Source of the DNA: Rallus limicola
Lineage: Eukaryota > Chordata > Aves > Gruiformes > Rallidae
Length of the DNA stretch: 64,000 bases
Reading direction: 5' to 3'
NCBI GenBank assembly: GCA_022605955.1
Contig: JAKCOZ010000235.1
Coordinates: forward strand, 1-64,000
How positions within the stretch are numbered: the stretch's first letter is position 1; each line of letters opens with the position of its first letter. This document shows, piece after piece, positions 24,002-36,812 of this stretch. Position numbers and translations under genes: made by a program. Below the pieces are notes generated by a model. The model searched no databases and was not told the DNA's origin. It saw only the letters and a program-made list of their open reading frames with translations.

Positions 24002-24072
24002 TGTCCTCTTAGGAGGTTTCAGACAAGCTATGCCTTTCAGGCCTAGCTTGTCTGAAACCTCCTAAAAGGACA
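24002..24072. repeat. Palindrome 13
   Basis: Left CTCTTAGG and right CCTAAAAGG, one mismatch. Two monomers later the array contains the truncated form at 24441-24487. Confidence 0.95.
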
Positions 24073-24440
24073 AGCTATGCCTTTCATGCCTAGCTTCTTT
24101 ACTTTGGGAGTTATTGCTGGACGTTTAGCATGTTTTGAACTGCAGTCTGCTAGGGCCGAGAAAAGCACCGTAGGAGGTTCCAGGCATGTTCCCTCTTTCC
24201 AGGCAAAGGAAAAGGCTGAGAGCCAAAGTGACAGGGTCTGCTCGGGTGTCCTGTTAGGAGGTTTCAGACAAGCTATGCCTTTCAGGCCTAGCTTCTTTAC
24301 TTTGGGAGTTATTGCTGGACGTTTAGCATGTTTTGAACTGCAGTCTGCTAGGGCCGAGAAAAGCACCGTAGGAGGTTCCAGGCATGTTCCCTCTTTCCAG
24401 GCAAAGGAAAAGGCTGAGAGCCAAAGTGACAGGGTCTGCT

Positions 24441-24487
24441 CGTGTGTCCTGAAAGGCATAGCTTGTCTGAAACCTCCTAAAAGGACA
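24441..24487. repeat. Palindrome 14, truncated: left arm deleted
   Basis: After CGTGTGTCCT the sequence jumps to GAAAGGCATAGCTTGTC, followed by a normal right arm (24459-24480, CCTAAAAGG). The ATG spacing here is 217 bp (24275 to 24492), so the insertion is 19 bp, not 47. TGAAAGGCA is the inverted form of the usual spacer. A 28-bp deletion between two CCTG copies in an inverted-spacer palindrome accounts exactly for the product. One monomer follows before palindrome 15. Confidence 0.9.
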
Positions 24488-24661
24488 AGCTATGCCTTTC
24501 ATGCCTAGCTTCTTTACTTTGGGAGTTATTGCTGGACGTTTAGCATGTTTTGAACTGCAGTCTGCTAGGGCCGAGAAAAGCACCGTAGGAGGTTCCAGGC
24601 ATGTTCCCTCTTTCCAGGCAAAGGAAAAGGCTGAGAGCCAAAGTGACAGGGTCTGCTCGTG

Positions 24662-24732
24662 TGTCCTGTTAGGAGCTTTCAGACAAGATATGCCTTTCAG
24701 GCCTAGCTTGTCTGAAACCTCCTAACAGGACA
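24662..24732. repeat. Palindrome 15
   Basis: Two left-arm changes, G185C and GACAAGATA in place of GACAAGCTA; right arm CCTAACAGG. The following monomer has G73T. Six monomers follow. Confidence 0.95.
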
Positions 24733-25896
24733 AGCTATGCCTTTCATGCCTAGCTTCTTTACTTTGGGAGTTATTGCTGGACGTTTAGCATGTTTTGAAC
24801 TGCAGTCTTCTAGGGCCGAGAAAAGCACCGTAGGAGGTTCCAGGCATGTTCCCTCTTTCCAGGCAAAGGAAAAGGCTGAGAACCAAAGTGACAGGGGCTG
24901 CTCGTGTGTCATGTTAGGAGGTTTCAGACAAGCTATGCCTTTCAGGCCTAGCTTCTTTACTTTGGGAGTTATTGCTGGACGTTTAGCATGTTTTGAACTG
25001 CAGTCTGCTAGGGCCGAGAAAAGCACCGTAGGAGGTTCCAGGCATGTTCCCTCTTTCCAGGCAAAGGAAAAGGCTGAGAGCCAAAGTGACAGGGTCTGCT
25101 CGTGTGTCCTGTTAGGAGGTTTCAGACAAGCTATGCCTTTCAGGCCTAGCTTCTTTACTTTGGGAGTTATTGCTGGACGTTTAGCATGTTTTGAACTGCA
25201 GTCTGCTAGGGCCGAGAAAAGCACCGTAGGAGGTTCCAGGCATGTTCCCTCTTTCCAGGCAAAGGAAAAGGCTGAGAGCCAAAGTGACAGGGGCTGCTCG
25301 TGTGTCCTGTTAGGAGGTTTCAGACAAGCTATGCCTTTCAGGCCTAGCTTCTTTACTTTGGGATTTATTGCTGGACGTTTAGCATGTTTTGAACTGCAGT
25401 CTGCTAGGGCCGAGAAAAGCACCGTAGGAGGTTCCAGGCATGTTCCCTCTTTCCTGGACAAGGAAAAGGCTGAGAGCCAAAGTGACAGGGTCTGCTCGTG
25501 ATTCCTGTTAGGAGGTTTCAGACAAGCTATGCCTTTCAGTCCTAGCTTCTTTACTTTGGGAGTTATTGCTGGACGTTTAGCATGTTTTGAACTGCAGTCT
25601 GCTAGGGCCGAGAAAAGCACCGTAGGAGGTTCCAGGCATGTTCCCTCTTTCCAGGCAAAGGAAAAGGCTGAGAACCAAAGTGACAGGGTCTGCTTGTGTG
25701 TCCTGTTAGGAGGTTTCAGACAAGCTATGCCTTTCAGGCCTAGCTTCTTTACTTTGGGAGTTATTGCTGGACGTTTAGCATGTTTTGAACTGCAGTCTGC
25801 TAGGGCCGAGAAAAGCACCGTAGGAGGTTCCAGGCATGTTCCCTCTTTCCAGGCAAAGGAAAAGGCTGAGAGCCAAAGTGACAGGGTCTGCTCGTG

Positions 25897-25967
25897 TGTC
25901 CTGTTAGGAGGTTTCAGACAAGCTATGCCTTTCAGGCCTAGCTTGTCTGAAACCTCCTAACAGGACA
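25897..25967. repeat. Palindrome 16 (perfect arms)
   Basis: Perfect arms, with a T176G monomer next. It starts the first copy of the duplication with a 4148-bp offset. Seven monomers follow. Confidence 0.95.
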
Positions 25968-27329
25968 AGCTATGCCTTTCATGCCTAGCTTCTTTACTTT
26001 GGGAGTTATTGCTGGACGTTTAGCATGTTTTGAACTGCAGTCTGCTAGGGCCGAGAAAAGCACCGTAGGAGGTTCCAGGCATGTTCCCTCTTTCCAGGCA
26101 AAGGAAAAGGCTGAGAGCCAAAGTGACAGGGTCTGCTCGTGTGTCCGGTTAGGAGGTTTCAGACAAGCTATGCCTTTCAGGCCTAGCTTCTTTACTTTGG
26201 GAGTTATTGCTGGACGTTGAGCATGTTTTGAACTGCAGTCTGCTAGGGCCGAGAAAAGCACCGTAGGAGGTTCCAGGCATGTTCCCTCTTTCCAGGCAAA
26301 GGAAAAGGCTGAGAGCCAAAGTGACAGGGGCTGCTCGTGTGTCCTGTTAGGAGGTTTCAGACAAGCTATGCCTTTCAGGCCTAGCTTCTTTACTTTGGGA
26401 GTTATTGCTGGACGTTTAGCATGTTTTGAACTGCAGTCTGCTAGGGCCGAGAAAAGCACCGTAGGAGGTTCCAGGCATGTTCCCTCTTTCCAGGCAAAGG
26501 AAAAGGCTGAGAGCCAAAGTGACAGGGTCTGCTCGGGTGTCCTGTTAGGAGGTTTCAGACAAGCTATGCCTTTCAGGCCTAGCTTCTTTACTTTGGGAGT
26601 TATTGCTGGACGTTTAGCATGTTTTGAACTGCAGTCTGCTAGGGCCGAGAAAAGCACCGTAGGAGGTTCCAGGCATGTTCCCTCTTTCCAGGCAAAGGAA
26701 AAGGCTGAGAGCCAAAATGACAGGGTCTGCTCGTGTGTCCTGTTAGGAGGTTTCAGACAAGCTATGCCTTTCAGGCCTAGCTTCTTTACTTTGGGAGTTA
26801 TTGCTGGACGTTTAGCATGTTTTGAACTGCAGTCTGCTAGGGCCGAGAAAAGCACCGTAGGAGGTTCCAGGCATGTTCCCTCTTTCCAGGCAAAGGAAAA
26901 GGCTGAGAGCCAAAGTGACAGGGGCTGCTCGTGTGTCCTGTTAGGAGGTTTCAGACAAGCTATGCCTTTCAGGCCTAGCTTCTTTACTTTGGGAGTTATT
27001 GCTGGACGTTTAGCATGTTTTGAACTGCAGTCTGCTAGGGCCGAGAAAAGCACCGTAGGAGGTTCCAGGCATGTTCCCTCTTTCCAGGCAAAGGAAAAGG
27101 CTGAGAACCAAAGTGACAGGGGCTGCTCGTGTGTCATGTTAGGAGGTTTCAGACAAGCTATGCCTTTCAGGCCTAGCTTCTTTACTTTGGGAGTTATTGC
27201 TGGACGTTTAGCATGTTTTGAATTGCAGTCTGCTAGGGCCGAGAAAAGCACCGTAGGAGGTTCCAGGCATGTTCCCTCTTTCCAGGCAAAGGAAAAGGCT
27301 GAGAGCCAAAGTGACAGGGTCTGCTCGTG

Positions 27330-27400
27330 TGTCCTCTTAGGAGGTTTCAGACAAGCTATGCCTTTCAGGCCTAGCTTGTCTGAAACCTCCAAAAAGAACA
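27330..27400. repeat. Palindrome 17 (A-rich right arm class)
   Basis: Same three mismatches as palindrome 8 (right arm CCAAAAAGAACA). It recurs at +4148 bp as palindrome 21. Five monomers follow. Confidence 0.95.
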
Positions 27401-28366
27401 AGCTATGCCTTTCATGCCTAGCTTCTTTACTTTGGGAGTTATTGCTGGACGTTTAGCATGTTTTGAACTGCAGTCTGCTAGGGCCGAGAAAAGCACCGTA
27501 GGAGGTTCCAGGCATGTTCCCTCTTTCCAGGCAAAGGAAAAGGCTGAGAGCCAAAGTGACAGGGGCTGCTCGTGTGTCCTGTAAGGAGGTTTCAGACAAG
27601 CTATGCCTTTCAGGCCTAGCTTCTTTACTTTGGGAGTTATTGCTGGACGTTTAGCATGTTTTGAACTGCAGTCTGCTAGGGCCGAGAAAAGCACCGTAGG
27701 AGGTTCCAGGCATGTTCCCTCTTTCCAGGCAAAGGAAAAGGCTGAGAGCCAAAGTGACAGGGTCTGCTCGGGTGTCCTGTTAGGAGGTTTCAGACAAGCT
27801 ATGCCTTTCAGGCCTAGCTTCTTTACTTTGGGAGTTATTGCTGGACGTTTAGCATGTTTTGAACTGCAGTCTGCTAGGGCCGAGAAAAGCACCGTAGGAG
27901 GTTCCAGGCATGTTCCCTCTTTCCAGGCAAAGGAAAAGGCTGAGAGCCAAAGTGACAGGGGCTGCTCGTGTGTCCTGTTAGGAGGTTTCAGACAAGCTAT
28001 GCCTTTCAGGCCTAGCTTCTTTACTTTGGGAGTTATTGCTGGACGTTTAGCATGTTTTGAACTGCAGTCTGCTAGGGCAGAGAAAAGCACCGTAGGAGGT
28101 TCCAGGCATGTTCCCTCTTTCCAGGCAAAGGAAAAGGCTGAGAGCCAAAGTGACAGGGTCTGCTCGTGTGTCCTGTTAGGAGGTTTCAGACAAGCTATGC
28201 CTTTCAGGCCTAGCTTCTTTACTTTGGGAGTTATTGCTGGACGTTTAGCATGTTTTGAACTGCAGTCTGCTAGGGCCGAGAAAAGCACCGTAGGAGGTTC
28301 CAGGCATGTTCCCTCTTTCCAGGCAAAGGAAAAGGCTGAGAGCCAAAGTGACAGGGTCTGCTCGTG

Positions 28367-28437
28367 TGTCCTCTTAGGAGGTTTCAGACAAGCTATGCCT
28401 TTCAGGCCTAGCTTGTCTGAAACCTCCTAACAGGACA
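28367..28437. repeat. Palindrome 18
   Basis: Left CTCTTAGG against right CCTAACAGG, one mismatch. One monomer (with G73T) separates it from palindrome 19. Confidence 0.95.
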
Positions 28438-28611
28438 AGCTATGCCTTTCATGCCTAGCTTCTTTACTTTGGGAGTTATTGCTGGACGTTTAGCATGTTT
28501 TGAACTGCAGTCTTCTAGGGCCGAGAAAAGCACCGTAGGAGGTTCCAGGCATGTTCCCTCTTTCCAGGCAAAGGAAAAGGCTGAGAGCCAAAGTGACAGG
28601 GTCTGCTCGTG

Positions 28612-28682
28612 TGTCCTGTTAGGAGGTTTCAGACAAGCTATGCCTTTCAGGCCTAGCTTGTCTGAAACCTCCTAACAGGACA
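28612..28682. repeat. Palindrome 19 (perfect arms)
   Basis: Perfect 29-bp arms, again followed by a G73T monomer. Seven monomers follow. Confidence 0.95.
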
Positions 28683-30044
28683 AGCTATGCCTTTCATGCC
28701 TAGCTTCTTTACTTTGGGAGTTATTGCTGGACGTTTAGCATGTTTTGAACTGCAGTCTTCTAGGGCCGAGAAAAGCACCGTAGGAGGTTCCAGGCATGTT
28801 CCCTCTTTCCAGGCAAAGGAAAAGGCTGAGAACCAAAGTGACAGGGGCTGCTCCTGTGTCATGTTAGGAGGTTTCAGACAAGCTATGCCTTTCAGGCCTA
28901 GCTTCTTTACTTTGGGAGTTATTGCTGGACGTTTAGCATGTTTTGAACTGCAGTCTGCTAGGGCCGAGAAAAGCACCGTAGGAGGTTCCAGGCATGTTCC
29001 CTCTTTCCAGGCAAAGGAAAAGGCTGAGAGCCAAAGTGACAGGGTCTGCTCGTGTGTCCTGTTAGGAGGTTTCAGACAAGCTATGCCTTTCAGGCCTAGC
29101 TTCTTTACTTTGGGAGTTATTGCTGGACGTTTAGCATGTTTTGAACTGCAGTCTGCTAGGGCCGAGAAAAGCACCGTAGGAGGTTCCAGGCATGTTCCCT
29201 CTTTCCAGGCAAAGGAAAAGGCTGAGAGCCAAAGTGACAGGGGCTGCTCGTGTGTCCTGTTAGGAGGTTTCAGACAAGCTATGCCTTTCAGGCCTAGCTT
29301 CTTTACTTTGGGAGTTATTGCTGGACGTTTAGCATGTTTTGAACTGCAGTCTGCTAGGGCCGAGAAAAGCACCGTAGGAGGTTCCAGGCATGTTCCCTCT
29401 TTCCAGGCAAAGGAAAAGGCTGAGAGCCAAAGTGACAGGGTCTGCTCGTGATTCCTGTTAGGAGGTTTCAGACAAGCTATGCCTTTCAGTCCTAGCTTCT
29501 TTACTTTGGGAGTTATTGCTGGACGTTTAGCATGTTTTGAACTGCAGTCTGCTAGGGCCGAGAAAAGCACCGTAGGAGGTTCCAGGCATGTTCCCTCTTT
29601 CCAGGCAAAGGAAAAGGCTGAGAACCAAAGTGACAGGGGCTGCTCGTGTGTCATGTTAGGAGGTTTCAGACAAGCTATGCCTTTCAGGCCTAGCTTCTTT
29701 ACTTTGGGAGTTATTGCTGGACGTTTAGCATGTTTTGAACTGCAGTCTGCTAGGGCTGAGAAAAGCACCGTAGGAGGTTCCAGGCATGTTCCCTCTTTCC
29801 AGGCAAAGGAAAAGGCTGAGAGCCAAAGTGACAGGGTCTGCTCGTGTGTCCTGTTAGGAGGTTTCAGACAAGCTATGCCTTTCAGGCCTAGCTTCTTTAC
29901 TTTGGGAGTTATTGCTGGACGTTTAGCATGTTTTGAACTGCAGTCTGCTAGGGCCGAGAAAAGCACCGTAGGAGGTTCCAGGCATGTTCCCTCTTTCCAG
30001 GCAAAGGAAAAGGCTGAGAGCCAAAGTGACAGGGTCTGCTCGTG

Positions 30045-30115
30045 TGTCCTGTTAGGAGGTTTCAGACAAGCTATGCCTTTCAGGCCTAGCTTGTCTGAAA
30101 CCTCCTAACAGGACA
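30045..30115. repeat. Palindrome 20 (perfect arms)
   Basis: Counterpart of palindrome 16 at +4148 bp, with the same T176G neighbour. Seven monomers follow. Confidence 0.95.
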
Positions 30116-31477
30116 AGCTATGCCTTTCATGCCTAGCTTCTTTACTTTGGGAGTTATTGCTGGACGTTTAGCATGTTTTGAACTGCAGTCTGCTAGGGCC
30201 GAGAAAAGCACCGTAGGAGGTTCCAGGCATGTTCCCTCTTTCCAGGCAAAGGAAAAGGCTGAGAGCCAAAGTGACAGGGTCTGCTCGTGTGTCCGGTTAG
30301 GAGGTTTCAGACAAGCTATGCCTTTCAGGCCTAGCTTCTTTACTTTGGGAGTTATTGCTGGACGTTTAGCATGTTTTGAACTGCAGTCTGCTAGGGCCGA
30401 GAAAAGCACCGTAGGAGGTTCCAGGCATGTTCCCTCTTTCCAAGCAAAGGAAAAGGCTGAGAGCCAAAGTGACAGGGGCTGCTCGTGTGTCCTGTTAGGA
30501 GGTTTCAGACAAGCTATGCCTTTCAGGCCTAGCTTCTTTACTTTGGGAGTTAATGCTGGACGTTTAGCATGTTTTGAACTGCAGTCTGCTAGGGCCGAGA
30601 AAAGCACCGTAGGAGGTTCCAGGCATGTTCCCTCTTTCCAGGCAAAGGAAAAGGCTGAGAGCCAAAGTGACAGGGTCTGCTCGGGTGTCCTGTTAGGAGG
30701 TTTCAGACAAGCTATGCCTTTCAGGCCTAGCTTCTTTACTTTGGGAGTTATTGCTGGACGTTTAGCATGTTTTGAACTGCAGTCTGCTAGGGCCGAGAAA
30801 AGCACCGTAGGAGGTTCCAGGCATGTTCCCTCTTTCCAGGCAAAGGAAAAGGCTGAGAGCCAAAGTGACAGGGTCTGCTCGTGTGTCCTGTTAGGAGGTT
30901 TCAGACAAGCTATGCCTTTCAGGCCTAGCTTCTTTACTTTGGGAGTTATTGCTGGACGTTTAGCATGTTTTGAACTGCAGTCTGCTAGGGCCGAGAAAAG
31001 CACCGTAGGAGGTTCCAGGCATGTTCCCTCTTTCCAGGCAAAGGAAAAGGCTGAGAGCCAAAGTGACAGGGGCTGCTCGTGTGTCCTGTTAGGAGGTTTC
31101 AGACAAGCTATGCCTTTCAGGCCTAGCTTCTTTACTTTGGGAGTTATTGCTGGACGTTTAGCATGTTTTGAACTGCAGTCTGCTAGGGCCGAGAAAAGCA
31201 CCGTAGGAGGTTCCAGGCATGTTCCCTCTTTCCAGGCAAAGGAAAAGGCTGAGAACCAAAGTGACAGGGGCTGCTCGTGTGTCATGTTAGGAGGTTTCAG
31301 ACAAGCTATGCCTTTCAGGCCTAGCTTCTTTACTTTGGGAGTTATTGCTGGACGTTTAGCATGTTTTGAATTGCAGTCTGCTAGGGCCGAGAAAAGCACC
31401 GTAGGAGGTTCCAGGCATGTTCCCTCTTTCCAGGCAAAGGAAAAGGCTGAGAGCCAAAGTGACAGGGTCTGCTCGTG

Positions 31478-31548
31478 TGTCCTCTTAGGAGGTTTCAGAC
31501 AAGCTATGCCTTTCAGGCCTAGCTTGTCTGAAACCTCCAAAAAGAACA
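31478..31548. repeat. Palindrome 21 (A-rich right arm class)
   Basis: Counterpart of palindrome 17 at +4148 bp, with the same three arm mismatches. Eight monomers follow. Confidence 0.95.
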
Positions 31549-32580
31549 AGCTATGCCTTTCATGCCTAGCTTCTTTACTTTGGGAGTTATTGCTGGACGT
31601 TTAGCATGTTTTGAACTGCAGTCTGCTAGGGCCGAGAAAAGCACCGTAGGAGGTTCCAGGCATGTTCCCTCTTTCCAGGCAAAGGAAAAGGCTGAGAGCC
31701 AAAGTGACAGGGGCTGCTCGTGTGTCCTGTAAGGAGGTTTCAGACAAGCTATGCCTTTCAGGCCTAGCTTCTTTACTTTGGGAGTTATTGCTGGACGTTT
31801 AGCATGTTTTGAACTGCAGTCTGCTAGGGCCGAGAAAAGCACCGTAGGAGGTTCCAGGCATGTTCCCTCTTTCCAGGCAAAGGAAAAGGCTGAGAGCCAA
31901 AGTGACAGGGTCTGCTCGGGTGTCCTGTTAGGAGGTTTCAGACAAGCTATGCCTTTCAGGCCTAGCTTCTTTACTTTGGGAGTTATTGCTGGACGTTTAG
32001 CATGTTTTGAACTGCAGTCTGCTAGGGCCGAGAAAAGCACCGTAGGAGGTTCCAGGCATGTTCCCTCTTTCCAGGCAAAGGAAAAGGCTGAGAGCCAAAG
32101 TGACAGGGGCTGCTCGTGTGTCATGTTAGGAGGTTTCAGACAAGCTATGCCTTTCAGGCCTAGCTTCTTTACTTTGGGAGTTATTGCTGGACGTTTAGCA
32201 TGTTTTGAACTGCAGTCTGCTAGGGCCGAGAAAAGCACCGTAGGAGGTTCCAGGCATGTTCCCTCTTTCCAGGCAAAGGAAAAGGCTGAGAGCCAAAGTG
32301 ACAGGGTCTGCTCGTGTGTCCTGTTAGGAGGTTTCAGACAAGCTATGCCTTTCAGGCCTAGCTTCTTTACTTTGGGAGTTATTGCTGGACGTTTAGCATG
32401 TTTTGAACTGCAGTCTGCTAGGGCCGAGAAAAGCACCGTAGGAGGTTCCAGGCATGTTCCCTCTTTCCAGGCAAAGGAAAAGGCTGAGAGCCAAAGTGAC
32501 AGGGTCTGCTCGTGTGTCCTGTTAGGAGGTTTCAGACAAGCTATGCCTTTCAGGCCTAGCTTCTTTACTTTGGGAGTTAT

Positions 32581-33178
32581 TGCTGGACGTTTAGCATGTT
32601 TTGAACTGCAGTCTGCTAGGGCCGAGAAAAGCATCGTAGGAGGTTCCAGGCATGTTCCCTCTTTCCAGGCAAAGGAAAAGGCTGAGAGCCAAAGTGACAG
32701 GGTCTGCTCGGGTGTCCAGTTAGGAGGTTTCAGACAAGCTATGCCTTTCAGGCCTAGCTTCTTTAATTGGGAGTTATTGCTGGACGTTTAGCATGTTTTG
32801 AACTGCAGTCTGCTAGGGCCGAGAAAAGCACCGTAGGAGGTTCCAGGCATGTTCCCTCTTTCCAGGCAAAGGAAAAGGCTGAGAGCCAAAGTGACAGGGT
32901 CTGCTCGGGTGTCCTGTTAGGAGGTTTTAGACAAGCTATGCCTTTCATGCCTAGATTCTTTACTTTGGGAGTTATTGCTGGACGTTTAGCACGTTTTGAA
33001 TTGCAGTCTGCTAGGGCCGAGAAAAGCACCGTAGGAGGTTCCAGGCATGTTCGCTCTTTCCAGGCAAAGGAAAAGGCTGAGAGCCAAAGTGACAGGGTCT
33101 GCTCGTGTGTCCTATTAGGAGCTTTCAGACAAGCTATGCCTTTCAGGCCTAGCTTGTCTGAAACCTCCTAACAGGACA
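32581..33178. repeat. Marker block, copy 2 of 3
   Basis: Same ordered markers as near 12.6 kb, with GCCTAGATTC and GTTCGCTC shared with the 46.5 kb copy and a private TAGCACGTTTTG at about 32990. Confidence 0.85.
33108..33178. repeat. Palindrome 22
   Basis: Two left-arm changes (CTATTAGG and G185C); right arm CCTAACAGG. Two monomers follow. Confidence 0.95.
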
Positions 33179-33550
33179 AGCTATGCCTTTCATGCCTAGC
33201 TTCTTTACTTTGGGAGTTATTTCTGGACGTTTAGCATGTTTTGAACTGCAGTCTTCTAGGGCCGAGAAAAGCACCGTAGGAGGTTCCAGGCATGTTCCCT
33301 CTTTCCAGGCAAAGGAAAAGGCTGAGAACCAAAGTGACAGGGGCTGCTCGTGTGTCATGTTAGGAGGTTTCAGACAAGCTATGCCTTTCAGGCCTAGCTT
33401 CTTTACTTTGGGAGTTATTGCTGGACGTTTAGCATGTTTTGAACTGCAGTCTGCTAGGGCCGAGAAAAGCACCGTAGGAGGTTCCAGGCATGTTCCCTCT
33501 TTCCAGGCAAAGGAAAAGGCTGAGAGCCAAAGTGACAGGGTCTGCTCGTG

Positions 33551-33621
33551 TGTCCTCTTAGGAGGTTTCAGACAAGCTATGCCTTTCAGGCCTAGCTTGT
33601 CTGAAACCTCCAAAAAGAACA
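33551..33621. repeat. Palindrome 23 (A-rich right arm class)
   Basis: Fourth copy of the CCAAAAAGAACA class, with three arm mismatches. Twelve monomers follow. Confidence 0.95.
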
Positions 33622-35973
33622 AGCTATGCCTTTCATGCCTAGCTTCTTTACTTTGGGAGTTATTGCTGGACGTTTAGCATGTTTTGAACTGCAGTCTGCT
33701 AGGGCCGAGAAAAGCACCGTAGGAGGTTCCAGGCATGTTCCCTCTTTCCAGGCAAAGGAAAAGGCTGAGAGCCAAAGTGACAGGGGCTGCTCGTGTGTCC
33801 TGTAAGGAGGTTTCAGACAAGCTATGCCTTTCAGGCCTAGCTTCTTTACTTTGGGAGTTATTGCTGGACGTTTAGCATGTTTTGAACTGCAGTCTGCTAG
33901 GGCCGAGAAAAGCACCGTAGGAGGTTCCAGGCATGTTCCCTCTTTCCAGGCAAAGGAAAAGGCTGAGAGCCAAAGTGACAGGGTCTGCTCGGGTGTCCTG
34001 TTAGGAGGTTTCAGACAAGCTATGCCTTTCAGGCCTAGCTTCTTTACTTTGGGAGTTATTGCTGGACGTTTAGCATGTTTTGAACTGCAGTCTGCTAGGG
34101 CCGAGAAAAGCACCGTAGGAGGTTCCAGGCATGTTCCCTCTTTCCAGGCAAAGGAAAAGGCTGAGAGCCAAAGTGACAGGGGCTGCTCGTGTGTCCTGTT
34201 AGGAGGTTTCAGACAAGCTATGCCTTTCAGGCCTAGCTTCTTTACTTTGGGAGTTATTGCTGGACGTTTAGCATGTTTTGAACTGCAGTCTGCTAGGGCA
34301 GAGAAAAGCACCGTAGGAGGTTCCAGGCATGTTCCCTCTTTCCAGGCAAAGGAAAAGGCTGAGAGCCAAAGTGACAGGGTCTGCTCGTGTGTCCTGTTAG
34401 GAGGTTTCAGACAAGCTATGCCTTTCAGGCCTAGCTTCTTTACTTTGGGAGTTATTGCTGGACGTTTAGCATGTTTTGAACTGCAGTCTGCTAGGGCCGA
34501 GAAAAGCATCGTAGGAGGTTCCAGGCATGTTCCCTCTTTCCAGGCAAAGGAAAAGGCTGAGAGCCAAAGTGACAGGGTCTGCTCGGGTGTCCAGTTAGGA
34601 GGTTTCAGACAAGCTATGCCTTTCAGGCCTAGCTTCTTTACTTTGGGAGTTATTGCTGGACGTTTAGCATGTTTTGAACTGCAGTCTGCTAGGGCCGAGA
34701 AAAGCACCGTAGGAGGTTCCAGGCATGTTCCCTCTTTCCAGGCAAAGGAAAAGGCTGAGAGCCAAAGTGACAGGGGCTGCTCGTGTGTCCTGTTAGGAGG
34801 TTTCAGACAAGCTATGCCTTTCAGGCCTAGCTTCTTTACTTTGGGAGTTATTGCTGGACGTTTAGCATGTTTTGAACTGCAGTCTGCTAGGGCCGAGAAA
34901 AGCACCGTAGGAGGTTCCAGGCATGTTCCCTCTTTCCAGGCAAAGGAAAAGGCTGAGAGCCAAAGTGACAGGGTCTGCTCGTGTGTCCTGTTAGGAGGTT
35001 TCAGACAAGCTATGCCTTTCAGGCCTAGCTTCTTTACTTTGGGAGTTATTGCTGGACGTTTAGCATGTTTTGAACTGCAGTCTGCTTGGGCCGAGAAAAG
35101 CACCGTAGGAGGTTCCAGGCATGTTCCCTCTTTCCAGGCAAAGGAAAAGGCTGAGAACCAAAGTGACAGGGGCTGCTCGTGTGTCATGTTAGGAGGTTTC
35201 AGACAAGCTATGCCTTTCAGGCCTAGCTTCTTTACTTTGGGAGTTATTGCTGGACGTTTAGCATGTTTTGAACTGCAGTCTGCTAGGGCCGAGAAAAGCA
35301 CCGTAGGAGGTTCCAGGCATGTTCCCTCTTTCCAGGCAAAGGAAAAGGCTGAGAGCCAAAATGACAGGGGCTGCTCGTGTGTCCTGTTAGGAGGTTTCAG
35401 ACAAGCTATGCCTTTCAGGCCTAGCTTCTTTACTTTGGGAGTTATTGCTGGACGTTTAGCATGTTTTGAACTGCAGTCTGCTAGGGCCAAGAAAAGCACC
35501 GTAGGAGGTTCCAGGCATGTTCCCTCTTTCCAGGCAAAGGAAAAGGCTGAGAGCCAAAGTGACAGGGGCTGCTCGTGTGTCCTGTTAGGAGGTTTCAGAC
35601 AAGCTATGCCTTTCAGGCCTAGCTTCTTTACTTTGGGAGTTATTGCTGGACGTTTAGCATGTTTTGAACTGCAGTCTGCTAGGGCCGAGAAAAGCACCGT
35701 AGGAGGTTCCAGGCATGTTCCCTCTTTCCAGGTAAAGGAAAAGGCTGAGAACCAAAGTGACAGGGGCTGCTCGTGTGTCATGTTAGGAGGTTTCAGACAA
35801 GCTATGCCTTTCAGGCCTAGCTTCTTTACTTTGGGAGTTATTGCTGGACGTTTAGCATGTTTTGAACTGCAGTCTGCTAGGGCCGAGAAAAGCACCGTAG
35901 GAGGTTCCAGGCATGTTCCCTCTTTCCAGGCAAAGGAAAAGGCTGAGAGCCAAAGTGACAGGGTCTGCTCGTG

Positions 35974-36044
35974 TGTCCTGTTAGGAAGTTTCAGACAAGC
36001 TATGCCTTTCAGGCCTAGCTTGTCTGAAACCTCCTAACAGGACA
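35974..36044. repeat. Palindrome 24 (A of the 36-56 kb higher-order unit)
   Basis: One mismatch in the left arm (GGAAGTTTC). The next monomer begins ATACC instead of ATGCC. Four monomers follow before palindrome 25. Confidence 0.95.
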
Positions 36045-36812
36045 AGCTATACCTTTCATGCCTAGCTTCTTTACTTTGGGAGTTATTGCTGGACGTTTAG
36101 CATGTTTTGAACTGCAGTCTGCTAGGGCCGAGAAAAGCACCGTAGGAGGTTCCAGGCATGTTCCCTCTTTCCAGGCAAAGGAAAAGGCTGAGAACCAAAG
36201 TGACAGGGGCTGCTCGTGTGTCATGTTAGGAGGTTTCTGACAAGCTATGCCTTTCAGGCCTAGCTTCTTTACTTTGGGAGTTATTGCTGGACGTTTAGCA
36301 TGTTTTGAACTGCAGTCTGCTAGGGCTGAGAAAAGCACCGTAGGAGGTTCCAGGCATGTTCCCTCTTTCCAGGCAAAGGAAAAGGCCTAGAGCCAAAGTG
36401 ACAGGGGCTGATCGTGTGTCCTGTTAGGAGGTTTCAGACAAGCTATGCCTTTCAGGCCTAGCTTCTTTACTTTGGGAGTTATTGCTGGACGTTTAGCATG
36501 TTTTGAACTGCAGTCTGCTAGGGCCGAGAAAAGCACCGTAGGAGGTTCCAGGCATGTTCCCTCTTACCAGGCAAAGGAAAAGGCTGAGAGCCAAAGTGAC
36601 AGGGGCTGCTCGTGTGTCCTGTTAGGAGGTTTCAGACAAGCTATGCCTTTCAGGCCTAGCTTCTTTACTTTGGGAGTTATTGCTGGACGTTTAGCATGTT
36701 TTGAACTGCAGTCTGCTAGGGCCGAGAAAAGCACCGTAGGAGGTTCCAGGCATGTTCCCTCTTTCCAGGCAAAGGAAAAGGCTGAGAGCCAAAGTGACAG
36801 GGTCTGCTCGTG

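Larger units (their letters stand above)
25904..32108. repeat. Duplication, 4148-bp offset
   Basis: 25904 to about 27960 aligns with 30052 to about 32108 at an offset of 4148 bp (20 monomers and 4 palindromes). Both copies run from a perfect palindrome through a T176G monomer to a palindrome of the A-rich arm class. Differences include GACGTTGAGC at 26215 and GAGTTAATGC at about 30547. Both flanks of the matching stretch diverge. Confidence 0.85.
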
